Shown here: piece after piece, positions 46,401-55,939 of the stretch | How the letters are laid out: every line of letters begins with the position of its first letter | Numbering within the stretch: the first letter of the stretch is position 1 | Notes under the pieces: generated by a model | Database searches by the model: none | Seen by the model: only the letters and a program-made list of their open reading frames with translations | Told to the model about the DNA's origin: nothing | Made by a program: the position numbers and the translations under genes | Assembly (NCBI GenBank): GCA_029215795.1 | Contig: JARDYH010000007.1 | Coordinates: 21,649,263-21,713,262 of the forward strand | Reading direction: 5' to 3' | Length of the DNA stretch: 64,000 nucleotides | From: Anniella stebbinsi | Lineage: Eukaryota > Chordata > Lepidosauria > Squamata > Anniellidae

Positions 46401-47654
46401 TCCCAAGAATGTCATGTGGCCCTCAGAATACTTTCAAAAGCTCTCTACAAGTGTGGGCTTCAGATCTTGGGCAAAAGCAATCTGTCCCTCCCCTGGCAGC
46501 CCACTGAGCATGGTAGGAGGGCAGAGTGGAAGGGTTATCAAAAAGAGAGAAAGACAGAGAAAGGGAAGTGGCAGAAAGAGAGACGAGAAGTTGGTCCCAC
46601 CCATTTTGGGGTCCATCCCTGCCCACCAATGTCCAGCAGTTGGCAATGGTCTACCTTTAAAGGATGTTGCCCTTGACAGGGAAAAAAACCTGTTTTCCCA
46701 CCCATGGTTTAAGTTAAAGGGGAGCTCTGGGATGCCCCCCCGGGAAGAGGGCCCAAGAAAAGGAGATAGGAACAGAGTGTCTCAACCAACCGAGTGCTTT
46801 GATGCTTCCGTCCTCCATCCCAGTATCTAAGGATGGACGGGCAACTGATTTTCAAGCTTTCCAATGCACTCCAAACATTAGCTGGCTGTTTGCCTCTCCT
46901 GGACTTGCCCTTGTATCTGCAGTCACTGTACATTTTTCATGAAACTGGAAACTATGCAAAATGAGTAGCTTTTGAGCGTGAACATTGTGCAAAAACAATT
47001 CCCAAGTTTGCACGAATTTCCCCAATAGACTAAAGTGTGGGTGATTTAAAATGTTTGTATTTTGAGAAAGTTGCATATTTTTCAAGTACACATTTTGGGA
47101 AGGTGAAGACAAGTTTGGGGTTTTGTGAACATACTTCCATATGCATTTGGGATTCTGAATGGGGCATTTTCAAGTGATTTGTGCACTGAAACAAAATTCT
47201 CATACATCCCTAGTACTCATCCTTTTTTTCACCCTTAGTTTCTGATCTTCACTTTTCCTCAATCCCAATAATCTAGGGTGAAGTGAAATATTTGTCCATT
47301 TCCCAATCTGATGGAGAAAGAGGCAGGGTGTTCTTACTTCACATTAGCCTCATTATGATGTTTGAAGCTGTGCAAGTCCTCCTCATGCTGTGATGACCTT
47401 TGCAGTATCCAATGCAATGTCAAAATTGCCATTTGAGTCTTCCTTATGCATTACTTGGAATGACATGAGGGTTCTCCAGTAGAGTATCATCATCCCATAA
47501 GAACTTGCAGGGACAAAGTTAGCATGTCAGAAAAACAGGTTCTAGCCTAGCTTTATCCCTGATTTGCCAGTTTTCTATATGCCAAGAATATTTACAATTA
47601 GTGGTGTGTCCAGCCTATCCCATCCCTAGGTAGATATTTCCTCCTTTCACATAA
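43401..47654. other. No gene recognised
   Basis: Poly-A and AT-rich sequence. A perfect A/T palindrome lies at about 46219-46240 (AGATTTTTTTTAAAAAAAATCT split across a line), and (TTCC)n at 46325-46356. About 46860-47215 has the TTTGTGCA/ATGCATTT texture of decayed hAT-like elements and ends CATCCCTAGT. Frames at 46371-46830 lack motifs. Confidence 0.45.
46325..46356. repeat. (TTCC)n microsatellite
   Basis: About eight uninterrupted TTCC units. Confidence 0.95.
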
Positions 47655-47850
47655 TGGCCCTGTTCAGACAACAGACTAAGCCATAGTGGTTAAGCACTTT
47701 GAGCTAATCACTATGGCTTAGTGTGTTGTGTGAACGATGACTTCACATGTTGTTTGAACCATTCCTATCCATGGTGACTACATGACCACAGTTAACTGTA
47801 AAAGGGTTAGTGGCCTAACCATGGCTTAATGTGTTGTCTGAGCAGGCCCA
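47655..47850. mobile_element. Palindromic MITE, GGCCCTGTTCAGACAACA family
   Basis: GGCCCTGTTCAGACAACAGA with CTAAGCCATAG pairs with CCATGGCTTAATGTGTTGTC and TGAGCAGGCCC. An inner pair, ACTATGGCTTAGTGTGTTGT, repeats the same words. No clear target duplication. Confidence 0.7.
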
Positions 47851-48340
47851 CAGAGAGACGTATCTGAAACAACAACAGCAACAACAGCAACAGTCATTTA
47901 GCTTTCAGTGCAAGCTTGAGCTTTGGGGAACCCTTGGCAAGATGTCCTCAGCAGGTTCCACATTCTGATTAGCCCTAGTCCTCTTCACTATTGTCACCAC
48001 TGCTCATTCACTTGACTTCTCTCTCTATGTGCCCAATTCATGTCACCACCCAGATGAAGAGCACAAGGCAAGTGGATGATACTACTCATTCTCCCCACTC
48101 TTGTCACTGGTCACCAGCTTAGAAAGGACAGGTGAACAGGCAATGACATTAAGGAGCAGCAGGGCCCTGAGAAACAGTGGGTTCCTGGTAGCCTTGTAGA
48201 CCTTCTCATGTGCCCAGTGATGCCGACTCCTGACACTTCTGGTTGCACTCTAAATTCATGCCATTATCCGTAATTGACTCCGTGCATCTTAGGCAGTCAC
48301 TGAATTCCACCTAAAGAGACGTTCAGAGAGAAGCTGGCAT
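47851..48340. other. No gene recognised
   Basis: Begins with a short CAA/CAG-type run (about 47868-47892). No domain or repeat signature. Confidence 0.5.
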
Positions 48341-48775
48341 CTGAACCGGCATGAACGTACTCATGCACTAAGCTCATTGTTAAGGCCCTTCTCCAGATGC
48401 CTCCTATGAGGGAGGCTTGGAAGGTGGCAACAAGGAGAGGGCCTTCTCAGTGGAGTCCCCCCAGTTATGGAATGAAGTACAAAGAGAGGCTCACTTGGCA
48501 TCAATATTGATACTTTTTCAGTGCCAGGTGAAGACCTTCCTCTGCTCCCAGGCTGTTGGCAACATATGACTGAGTTTCCATCAGGTCATGGGATATCTTC
48601 GGGGGATTTGTGTGTCTGTATGTGTGTGTCTGCTCTGTTTATGTATTTGTAGATACTGTTTTTTTAATTAGGCATAATATTGTATTTTTCAGGTTGGGAT
48701 TCTTTATAAACTGCCCAGAGAGCTTTGGCTATTAAGGCGGTATATACCTGTAATAGATGAAATGAATTTAGACTG
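48341..48775 (+). mobile_element. L2 LINE 3' fragment
   Basis: GGAGAGGGCCTTCTCAGTGG with CAGTTATGGAATGAAGTACA corresponds to the RAFSVVAPQLWNDLP region of the intact L2, with frame breaks. Then come CAGGTGAAGACCTTCCTCTG and the tail CTGCCCAGAGAGCTTTGGCT with GCGGTATATACCTG. Confidence 0.82.
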
Positions 48776-50602
48776 CAAGGAGCTGGGGGGAGAATTATTC
48801 CTCTTATAGGCATAGAAAGGACAGTGTGTCATTCCCCACTTTCTTCTTGCAGGCAAAACATCCCATGGATTTTCAGGGGGGACAAGAAAAATAATAACAC
48901 TGCAAAAATCTTCCAATTACATGTGCTAATCTCATTCCACTATGTATTTGACAAGGGGGGGAGCTGAATGCAGGAACAAGCACCCACATTCAATAGATGG
49001 CCATCCTGCCTCAATGTCTTTAATACCCAGGAACGGCACTAAGACCTACCCATTAGACAGGGCTGTCATCCTTTTCCAAGCCATAAGACTGGGATTTTTC
49101 TTGATAATGGAAATGAACATTACAGATGATGATCCCTGAAATATTTGCTTCTTTTAATTGCATTAATCCAAGTTGCAAAATTTTAACATGTTTTCTGGAA
49201 AGCTAAAGAGCCTGGTTCAACTAAGTATGAAACCATCCAAATTAAGGAGATTGTCTGTGGGTTTTTGTGCCTTTTGCTGTCTTCAGCATCTGAAAGCAGC
49301 TTCTCATGAAAGTCGGACTGCTTAAAATTCAAGCACTCTGCAACTAAGAAACTCCAAAAAGAGGTAATGAACCATAAATTATTGCCGTTAGATATTTAAT
49401 ACTCAATCAGTATGTGCTCTCTCATGCATATCCCACTGGCTTTGCATTCAGTCTGACAGTGTGGTATTGGTTCAATTACTTTGCTCATTTACAATAAAAG
49501 ATTAATGAAAAAAGGTATATTTTAGTTCACTGAGATTAATTGCATTCCTTCCTTTCCCTAGACTAGAAATATTCAGCCCATAATCCTGATAGCTTTTTCA
49601 TCAACAAGTACATGGCAAATTAATAGACTTTTCTACTTCTGGGATCCTATACAGCTCTGCAGTTGCAAACATCCAGGGAAAAAGCTTGACTTAAAAGTTG
49701 GCTTTTCTAGCAAGGAGATACTCATCTACCTTCTTTTAAAATAAATTCTAATCTCCCTTTGAATTAGCCTACCAAAAATGAGCATATGGTGAAGTATATT
49801 TAAACTGACACACTCATTGCATACATTCATTTCTAATCAGCACCATGGCCAACCATTGGAGATGCAACGGTACGCACAGGCACCCACGTATACATGTTTA
49901 TAGATCTCACTGCTTGATAAGACATAAATTCCTCCACTCATGAATCATGTCTCCAAGATTACTGGTAACTGTTACTGGTATTTGATCCTGCTAAGCAACT
50001 TCTGAAGTGTGTGTGTGTTTGTGTGTGAATTTATACCAACAGGATGATATGTATTTTTCAACTAGCCTACAGTTTTAAAAATACATACACTTAGTAATCC
50101 AACATTGGGATCAAAGAGACAAAATATTAGTCATGGTTTTGTTTTTAATGAGATGTACTTGACAATTATTTATTTTAGTGCTCTGCCAAGGATTTCAATT
50201 ATTCCATTTTTGGCATTATGGGGGATTGGACTGGAAACTCTGGTACAAGAGGCTGGGAGAAGTGAGAGTTTTGGAGAATTTTCTCCTTCAGGAGGGGGGA
50301 CAGGATTTGCACATAACTTTTTTTAAGTTTAGGCAGTTGTGGAGGGGTCTTCTTTCTTTCTTTCTTTCTTTCTTTTAAATTAAACATCCCTGGCACTTGC
50401 AGGAGCCCAGGAATTGTTCCTGAATGCCTACTGGAGAGAACACGATCACATGATTTCCACTGGGCATTCAGGAAGAACTACTGGGCTCCTCCAAGTGTTC
50501 AGGTTGTTGTTGTTTGGAATGGAAATATCTGGGGGGGGAGTACAACCCTTGCCCACTGCCTCTGTAGCCTGGTGAAACAATTCAAGAACAGCCCATATTT
50601 CT
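48776..50602. other. No gene recognised
   Basis: Unique AT-rich DNA with (GT)n near 50010-50027 and (TTTC)n at about 50349-50374. Confidence 0.5.
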
Positions 50603-50750
50603 GGGTTCACACATCATCACTACCCATGGTTTAAAAAACAAGAGTCAACAACCCAGCAAAACAAAAAACAAAAACATGGGTTTGTTGGGTTCTTCATAGT
50701 TAACAGACCATGGTTTTTTAGCATGCTCATGTTCACACATTATGGCAGCC
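50603..50750. mobile_element. Short inverted-repeat element (MITE-like)
   Basis: GTTCACACATCATCACTACC with CATGGTTTAAAAAACA pairs with ACCATGGTTTTTTAGCATGC and TCATGTTCACACATTATGG only partly. The terminal CACACAT words are in both orientations or duplicated, so the structure is uncertain. Confidence 0.4.
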
Positions 50751-51640
50751 CAGAATTCAGCAACCCTTATCCTGGATTAGCATAATGAAGGGGCATGGAT
50801 TAGGGAGGAACATTTAATGTATTTGTATGGTCCTTTGGCATCAGTTATGACCTCAGATTCCTAGTAGGATTAAACTTCTCACCTCTGTAGAAAATGAAGA
50901 TAAAATCAAACAAAATAAAGAAACTTCACATTTATATTGTCAGTAACATAAGCATTGAAGGAGAAGGCTATTCCATTTTTATTTACAGTTATAGCTACTT
51001 GAACATGAAACACTGACTTGAGGGGAAGTAAATGTAGTAAAAAGAAGAAGCAAGTATTACTGTATAAATGCATATTAAGCAGGAGCAAGATTCTAAGCAT
51101 GAAAATTGAAGAAATCAAGTCACAACAAACAAACAAACAAAAACCAAAACTTGGGCTGCTGGAAATTTACAGTCTTGGGGGCAATTCAGATCACTGAAAC
51201 AGAGAATGAAAGCAAGTATCTGTGGTAGAAGAACTTCCTAAACATTTGGGAGCTTGTTTGATTCCTCAAGCAGGTCAAAACCGGAGTGAAATCTCAGTGG
51301 ACAATTTTCCTTGATGCAGTTTGGAAAGTGGAGAGACAGAGATGAAATAAAGCAAAGTACCCACTAGGAAGAGGTGGGATACCTGTCTGGGTCTGGAAGT
51401 GCAGGACACTTTCAAAGAAGCATGTTCATTGCCAGAGCGCTATGCGTTTGGACTTATTTATTTTTTTAAAAAAAATCTGTAAACAATTCTCCATCCACAA
51501 ATAGATTTCAGAACCTGCACTGCCAATTTGTATACGAAGCCAACATTGTGTAACAGTTAGGACTGGACTTGGAGGAATTCCCCTATGAAAGAAGGTTAAA
51601 ACAGCTGGGGTTGGTGGGGTTGGAGTAAGGGAAGGCACGA
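50751..51640. other. No gene recognised
   Basis: Unique sequence. A poly-T/poly-A junction lies at about 51461-51475. Confidence 0.5.
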
Positions 51641-52440
51641 TAGAGGCTGAATTCAGACAACACGATAAACAATGGCAGGGTAATAAACCCTGTTCATCTA
51701 GGGGGTACTCCCCACACAACACGGTAATAAATAATCAACTGTGGTGTGGATTAGGATCAGTGTTGAGTTGACTATGGCAGCATTCAGATGACACGATAGT
51801 CAATACAACTGACAATTGTTTCCACACCCCAGTTGCTTATTGTGTCGTCTGAATTCAGCCAGAGTTGTACAAAATGATGCATGGTGGGGAGACAGTGGCT
51901 GCATTCGGACAACACATTAAGCAACTGGGGGGGGGGGAACAATCATCAGTTGTGTTGCTTATTGTGTTGTGTGGAGGGTAACACGCCGCTCACAAACTAC
52001 TGACGGTATGCTATTCTGCCCAAATAAGCAACTGAGAGAAACAACTGACTTGCAAGTTGTTTAGCTTGAAGCCAGTTGTTTAAAGTGTTGTGTGGAGGGG
52101 TGAGTGTGTTAATGGCATGTGGTGAGTGGGTTAAAACACAAGCCCATAGAGGCAGGCGGCAAGAGCGACCAAAGCGGCAGCTGCCACTCTGCTACAACTG
52201 GTGCAACTTGCAGAGGCTGCTGGGATAGAACTGGGAAGACTGAGGGAGGAGGGAGGGTGGGGAGAGGGGCAGGGGCTGTGTCAGTCAAATGCTGGGTTGA
52301 CTATTAGTCCACTCAACGCCAGCCCCAACCACCCACAGTTGTGTAGGAATATGTTGTGTGGGGAGTAACCACAAAATAACCAACTGTGAGTTGGCTACTC
52401 AACCCACCATTGACTAATGTGTTGTTTGAATGCAGCCAGT
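51641..52440. mobile_element. Cluster of GGCTG(C/A)ATTC-AGACAACAC MITEs
   Basis: The terminal word GGCTGAATTCAGACAACACG (51644) recurs in direct or inverted form at about 51778 (GCAGCATTCAGATGACACGA), 51848 (TGTCGTCTGAATTCAGCC), 51898 (GGCTGCATTCGGACAACACA) and 52418 (GTGTTGTTTGAATGCAGCCA). This is compatible with at least two adjacent or nested palindromic elements. Inner words such as CAACTG and GTGTTGTGTGGAGGG repeat between them. Confidence 0.6.
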
Positions 52441-52835
52441 GGGTAGGAGACATGTTTCTCCCTCTCTCACAATACTAGAACCCATGAAACTGATTGGTGG
52501 GAGATGCAGGACAAATAAAAGGAAGGGCTTCTTCACACAGCACTTATTTAAAGTATGGAATTTGCTATCAAAAGATGCAGTGATGGCTACCAATCTGGAT
52601 GGCCTGAAAAGGGGGTTATGCAAATTCCTGGAGGAGAAGGCTGTCAGTGGCTACTAGTCCTGTTATGTATGTGCTACCTGCAGTATCAGGTAGTGCTGTT
52701 TCACACATGTGCTGCTTGTGTGTTTCTGGTAGGCAGCTTTTTGGTTACTGTGTGTGTACAGAATACTGGACAAGATGGACCCTTGGTCTGATCCAGCATG
52801 ACTCTTCTTATGTTGAACAGCCTTATCCAGATGTT
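52438..52835 (+). mobile_element. CR1 LINE 3' fragment
   Basis: CACAATACTAGAACCCATGA, GGGCTTCTTCACACAGCACT, AATTCCTGGAGGAGAAGGCT, and ACCCTTGGTCTGATCCAGCA with CTTCTTATGTTG. Closely related to 25222-25720 but without the nested L2 tail. Confidence 0.87.
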
Positions 52836-52994
52836 CTTATGTAGCACAGACTTCTCCAAATGATGGGACAGTAACTCCCACCCTATTCATCCAGCATGGC
52901 ATTCGATCAGTCACTCTTTATGACTCCAACTGGCATTATAGTGCCAGTGTGAAGATACAATGAGGCTATGTTTGCAAGTGGAGGAGAAAGCATG

Positions 52995-53046
52995 AAATGA
53001 AGACACAGACACCAGAGCTTGGGATAAACTAGAACCTCTTTATTGA
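52995..53046 (+). repeat. Left inverted terminal repeat of the DIRS-type element
   Basis: Collinear with the complement of 62699-62751. Shared blocks in the same order and spacing are AAATGAAGA, CAGACAC, TAAAC and TTTATTGA. I count roughly 70-75 percent identity over 52 bp with one gap. Confidence 0.75.
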
Positions 53047-53129
53047 AACAAGCGCCATTCTGCCGTCCCCGGCAAACAGCCTGGGGGCGGGGAGGCTTTT
53101 GCGGACGGTGGGGGGAAGAGGAAAGACGT

Positions 53130-53154
53130 GCCTGCTCCCTATTGGGTAGCAGGC
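53130..53154. repeat. Imperfect palindrome in the DIRS leader
   Basis: GCCTGCTCCCTATTGGGTAGCAGGC with a space in the middle: arms GCCTGCT and AGCAGGC, inner CCC and GGG. It could form a compact hairpin near the 5' end of the element. Confidence 0.7.
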
Positions 53155-53165
53155 TGGAAGGCGCC

Positions 53166-53225
53166 ACGTGAGGGGGAGGGAGGAAAGCTATTTAAAGGCA
53201 AGCCTCCCTCCCCTTCGCTCTCTTG
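53166..53225 (+). promoter_or_regulatory. Candidate promoter of the DIRS-type element
   Basis: CACGTG (53165-53170), a TATA-like TATTTAAA (53189-53196), and a C/T-rich CCTTCGCTCTCTTGCTTC about 20-30 bases downstream that could hold the start site. GGGGAGGGAGG (53173-53183) and CCTCCCTCCCC (53203-53213) form an 11-bp inverted repeat around the TATA-like box. Assignment rests on motif spacing only. Confidence 0.5.
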
Positions 53226-53731
53226 CTTCAAGCGGCTGGCTCCAGGAGGTCTCTTTCCCAGGGGAAGCAGCGGGAAAGGGCGGTGCAGAGGCGACGACGG
53301 AGCGGAGCAGGAGAGCGGGAGGAGAAGAAGGGTTTGGCCTTTGGCCGCAGGATTGGTGGAGCCCGGCTGGTCTCTGGCGGGGGGGGTCAGGCGTCTCAAC
53401 TCCGGTGGTTGAGGAGGGGTGAAGGGACGCGTGAGCCCTCGCCAGTGGGTCGTGCGGGCGGCTGTTCGTGGCCCCCCCGTGTGGGCCGGGGAGGGGGCGG
53501 CTGCCATTTTGGGAGTCCTTGGGTGGCTAGCCTCGTGGGCCGAGCAGGCAGGAGGGTGGCTTTTTGGGGGCTTGGTAGCTGGTGGCAGCAGCCAGGTGAG
53601 AGCAGTGGGAGTAATTCAGGGCAGAAGCGGCTTCCTGGGGGATGGTCTCTAGTGGGTAGCTACGGTCATTAAGGGGTTGGAGCCAGCCCGCAAGGTAGCT
53701 GTGGCGTTTTTAGGCCCGGGTCAGGCAGTTG
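53226..53731 (+). other. GC-rich leader of the DIRS-type element
   Basis: CpG-rich, CpG-island-like DNA with overlapping open frames on both strands (up to 149 residues, arginine/glycine-rich), which are more likely composition effects than genes. One isolated GCCATTTT occurs at 53503-53510. Confidence 0.55.
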
Positions 53732-53940
53732 CAGCCATTTTGAGCCGGCGGGGGCCATTTTGAGGTGGCACAGGTTGTTTTGGGGTTGCGGCGGCCATTT
53801 TGAGGTGGCGGCGGCCATTTTGAGGTGGCGGCGGCCATTTTGAGGTGGCGGCGGCCATTTTGAGGTGGTGGCGGCCATTTTGAGGTGGCAGCAGCCATTT
53901 TGAAGTGGTGGCGGCCATTTTAGGTGGCGGCGGCCATTTT
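53732..53940 (+). repeat. 20-bp tandem repeat with YY1-like sites
   Basis: About ten units of TGAGGTGGCGGCGGCCATTT. The central six, from about 53790 to 53890, are nearly perfect with exact 20-base spacing and the outer ones are diverged. Each unit carries CCATTTT in a GGCGGC context, which fits the known YY1 consensus (CCATNTT). It lies about 150 bp upstream of the gag ATG. Confidence 0.9.
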
Positions 53941-54088
53941 GTTCGCATAAATTTTGTTGTTCGTTCTGACCCTGTCTCTCAGCGCGACAGCTCCGCTGAT
54001 CTTTGATTAGTTAGCGGGCAGGAGTATACGGGCGTGGGAGGTGCTGAGAGCGTGGATTTCTGGCATTGTACTTAGTTAGTCAAATAGC

Positions 54089-55939
54089 ATGTCTTCAAAA
54101 AAAGGTATGGGTGGTCCTAAAGGGAAAGGGAAAGCCCCGCCTGCAAAGAAACAACGAAGCAGGGTTGGGCAGGATTCCTCTGCTGAGGAGTTGGATCCTG
54201 CAGTAGAGGCACTGTTGGCGCGGGTGCAATCCCTGGAACAGGAAAGGGGGCTTTGCCCATCCACAATGAATAGCCTTTTGGGCCCCGACCATGATAGTCT
54301 TCGCCAGACGCGAAGACAGGTGCAGGACAGTTTATTAAGATCTCTGTCCAATCGATTAGATGCGATGGAAGCAGCAACGGCACAGGTGTCAAGCCTCCAG
54401 CGCGGTGAGGTGCCAGAGGGAAACGTCTCTTCGGCAGCAAGGCAGGGGAATGAAGACAGGGCAGCAGTTTTGGTCGAGTCGATTGCACCAGGAGGAGCAC
54501 CTGTTCTGGGATCGCCTCAAGGTAATGTACAGGCAATGGGAGCAGTGAGCCCTGTTGGCCTTGCATCACCAACACAAAACACTGGGACACCAGGGGCGTG
54601 GAGCTCAGGTAGTTTACCATCACCTTTCCAACACACGGGGGCGATGCAGAACGTGGGGGCTATGCACCCTTGGGGATGGTACCCTTACTTTCCGGGCTTA
54701 CCATGGCAGCACATGGGGCCTGCAGATAGTGCAGCCTCGGGCGAGCGGTCCTCGTTGGCAGCACCAATCGTGGGGGAGGCTAATAATAATGTAGCTGCAG
54801 CGGTAGTTACACCAAACCCACAGGCGGGGCAAGCTGGGGGTATAGGGGTGATTGCGACAGCAACACCGTCCGCTTCCGCTGATGGCACGGGGGTATGGGT
54901 ATCTGGAGAGGCGTCTCAGACGCCGGCTACTGCTGCGGCAGCGGCGTGTGCGGCTGTGTGGCAGGGACCTGCGTCCAGCTGCAGTGTTGGGCAGGGCGTC
55001 GGAGCATCAGTGGCGGATCCTTTTGCTGGGGCTGACAGGAATGCTATTCCCAGGGGGGGATTCGGTTCCCCTTTGGGATATCATTTACTTCCGGCCACGC
55101 GGGAAAAGATTTTGAGGGGGGAGTATATAGATATTTTCTCCCTCCTTTTTAGAGAACTAGAATCTAATGAAAAGGATAAATTAGGGGATAAGGAGGCAGA
55201 GCGACTGAGGAGAAGGAGAGTAGCAAGGACATGGGCGAATTGGCTGCCGGGATTCCTAATTTACATGGGAATTATCCAGCAGCGTTTCCCCGAGAAAGGC
55301 TACACATTAGTTAAGTATCTCGATATGGTATATCGAGCCTACACCGAGTTTGAGGGCGGAGCCTGGTTGGCTTATGACGAATCTTTTCGTCGTAAGGCGG
55401 CATTCGACCACACCTTGCACTGGGACACGCGGGATCATGACCTATGGTTGCAGTTCATGACCCCAGCGAGACCGGGGTTCGGTGAACGGGCCGACAGTGG
55501 GCACATCATTGCCAAGCAGCAGCCCGCCTCCACGTCTAGAGGGAGTGCGGGGCAGGGGGTTCTACTCCGCCCGCCCTGCTGGGATTATGGGGCCAAGGGT
55601 ACCTGCTCGCGCGCACAGTGCAGGTTCAGGCACGACTGTACGATTTGTGGAGGACTGCACCCAGCTCTCAATTGTAACCGGAATAGGGGGGGGGCGGGGT
55701 GCATTCAAGGATGGACAAGGGGGCTGGAAACCCGGGGGCGGCCAGCAGCAGCCTCCCAAAGGGCCCCAGTCCAGTTAAGATTGAGGCGTTGCAAAGCCTA
55801 TTGGCAAAGTACCCAAGGGTGGCAGACGCCAGGTACTTGGAGTTGGGTTTTATCCATGGGTTTCGTATTCCGTTTGAGGGGCCTAGAGCCCCCTATTTTG
55901 CGAAGAACCAAAAATCCATTGTTGGTTTGGAGGTTTTAG
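54089..55939 (+). CDS. DIRS-type Gag-like protein, probable frame break near its end
   Basis: The frame has 616 codons. A basic N-terminus is followed by a long Ala/Gly/Ser-rich region (about 130-320). A conserved-looking core starts at REKILRGEYIDIFSLLFREL (about 337-356), a pattern I associate with DIRS/Ngaro Gag proteins. Cys/His zinc-binding sequence follows at about 496-530 (CWDYGAKGTCSRAQCRFRHDC, then CGGLHPALNC). A G9 run at 55686-55694 then precedes a tail that looks unlike a Gag. The +1 alternative frame after the run reads GAFKDGQGGWKPGGGQQQPP and stops at 55778, which looks like a native Gag C-terminus. A one-base length change in the run is therefore likely. ATG at 54089 is the first good start after the leader. 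Gag binds the RNA and forms the particle. Confidence 0.82.
   Translation: MSSKKGMGGPKGKGKAPPAKKQRSRVGQDSSAEELDPAVEALLARVQSLEQERGLCPSTMNSLLGPDHDSLRQTRRQVQDSLLRSLSNRLDAMEAATAQVSSLQRGEVPEGNVSSAARQGNEDRAAVLVESIAPGGAPVLGSPQGNVQAMGAVSPVGLASPTQNTGTPGAWSSGSLPSPFQHTGAMQNVGAMHPWGWYPYFPGLPWQHMGPADSAASGERSSLAAPIVGEANNNVAAAVVTPNPQAGQAGGIGVIATATPSASADGTGVWVSGEASQTPATAAAAACAAVWQGPASSCSVGQGVGASVADPFAGADRNAIPRGGFGSPLGYHLLPATREKILRGEYIDIFSLLFRELESNEKDKLGDKEAERLRRRRVARTWANWLPGFLIYMGIIQQRFPEKGYTLVKYLDMVYRAYTEFEGGAWLAYDESFRRKAAFDHTLHWDTRDHDLWLQFMTPARPGFGERADSGHIIAKQQPASTSRGSAGQGVLLRPPCWDYGAKGTCSRAQCRFRHDCTICGGLHPALNCNRNRGGAGCIQGWTRGLETRGRPAAASQRAPVQLRLRRCKAYWQSTQGWQTPGTWSWVLSMGFVFRLRGLEPPILRRTKNPLLVWRF

Noticed and set aside
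53139..53672. Overlapping long open frames in GC-rich DNA on both strands
   Set aside because: Low-complexity Arg/Gly/Pro-rich translations in all frames fit CpG-rich leader DNA; no domain and no consistent start.
53669..53948. Minus-strand frames reading repeated MAAATSKWPPPPQNGR
   Set aside because: They are translations of the 20-bp tandem repeat; stacked frames with the same repeat are expected for any tandem array whose unit lacks stops.
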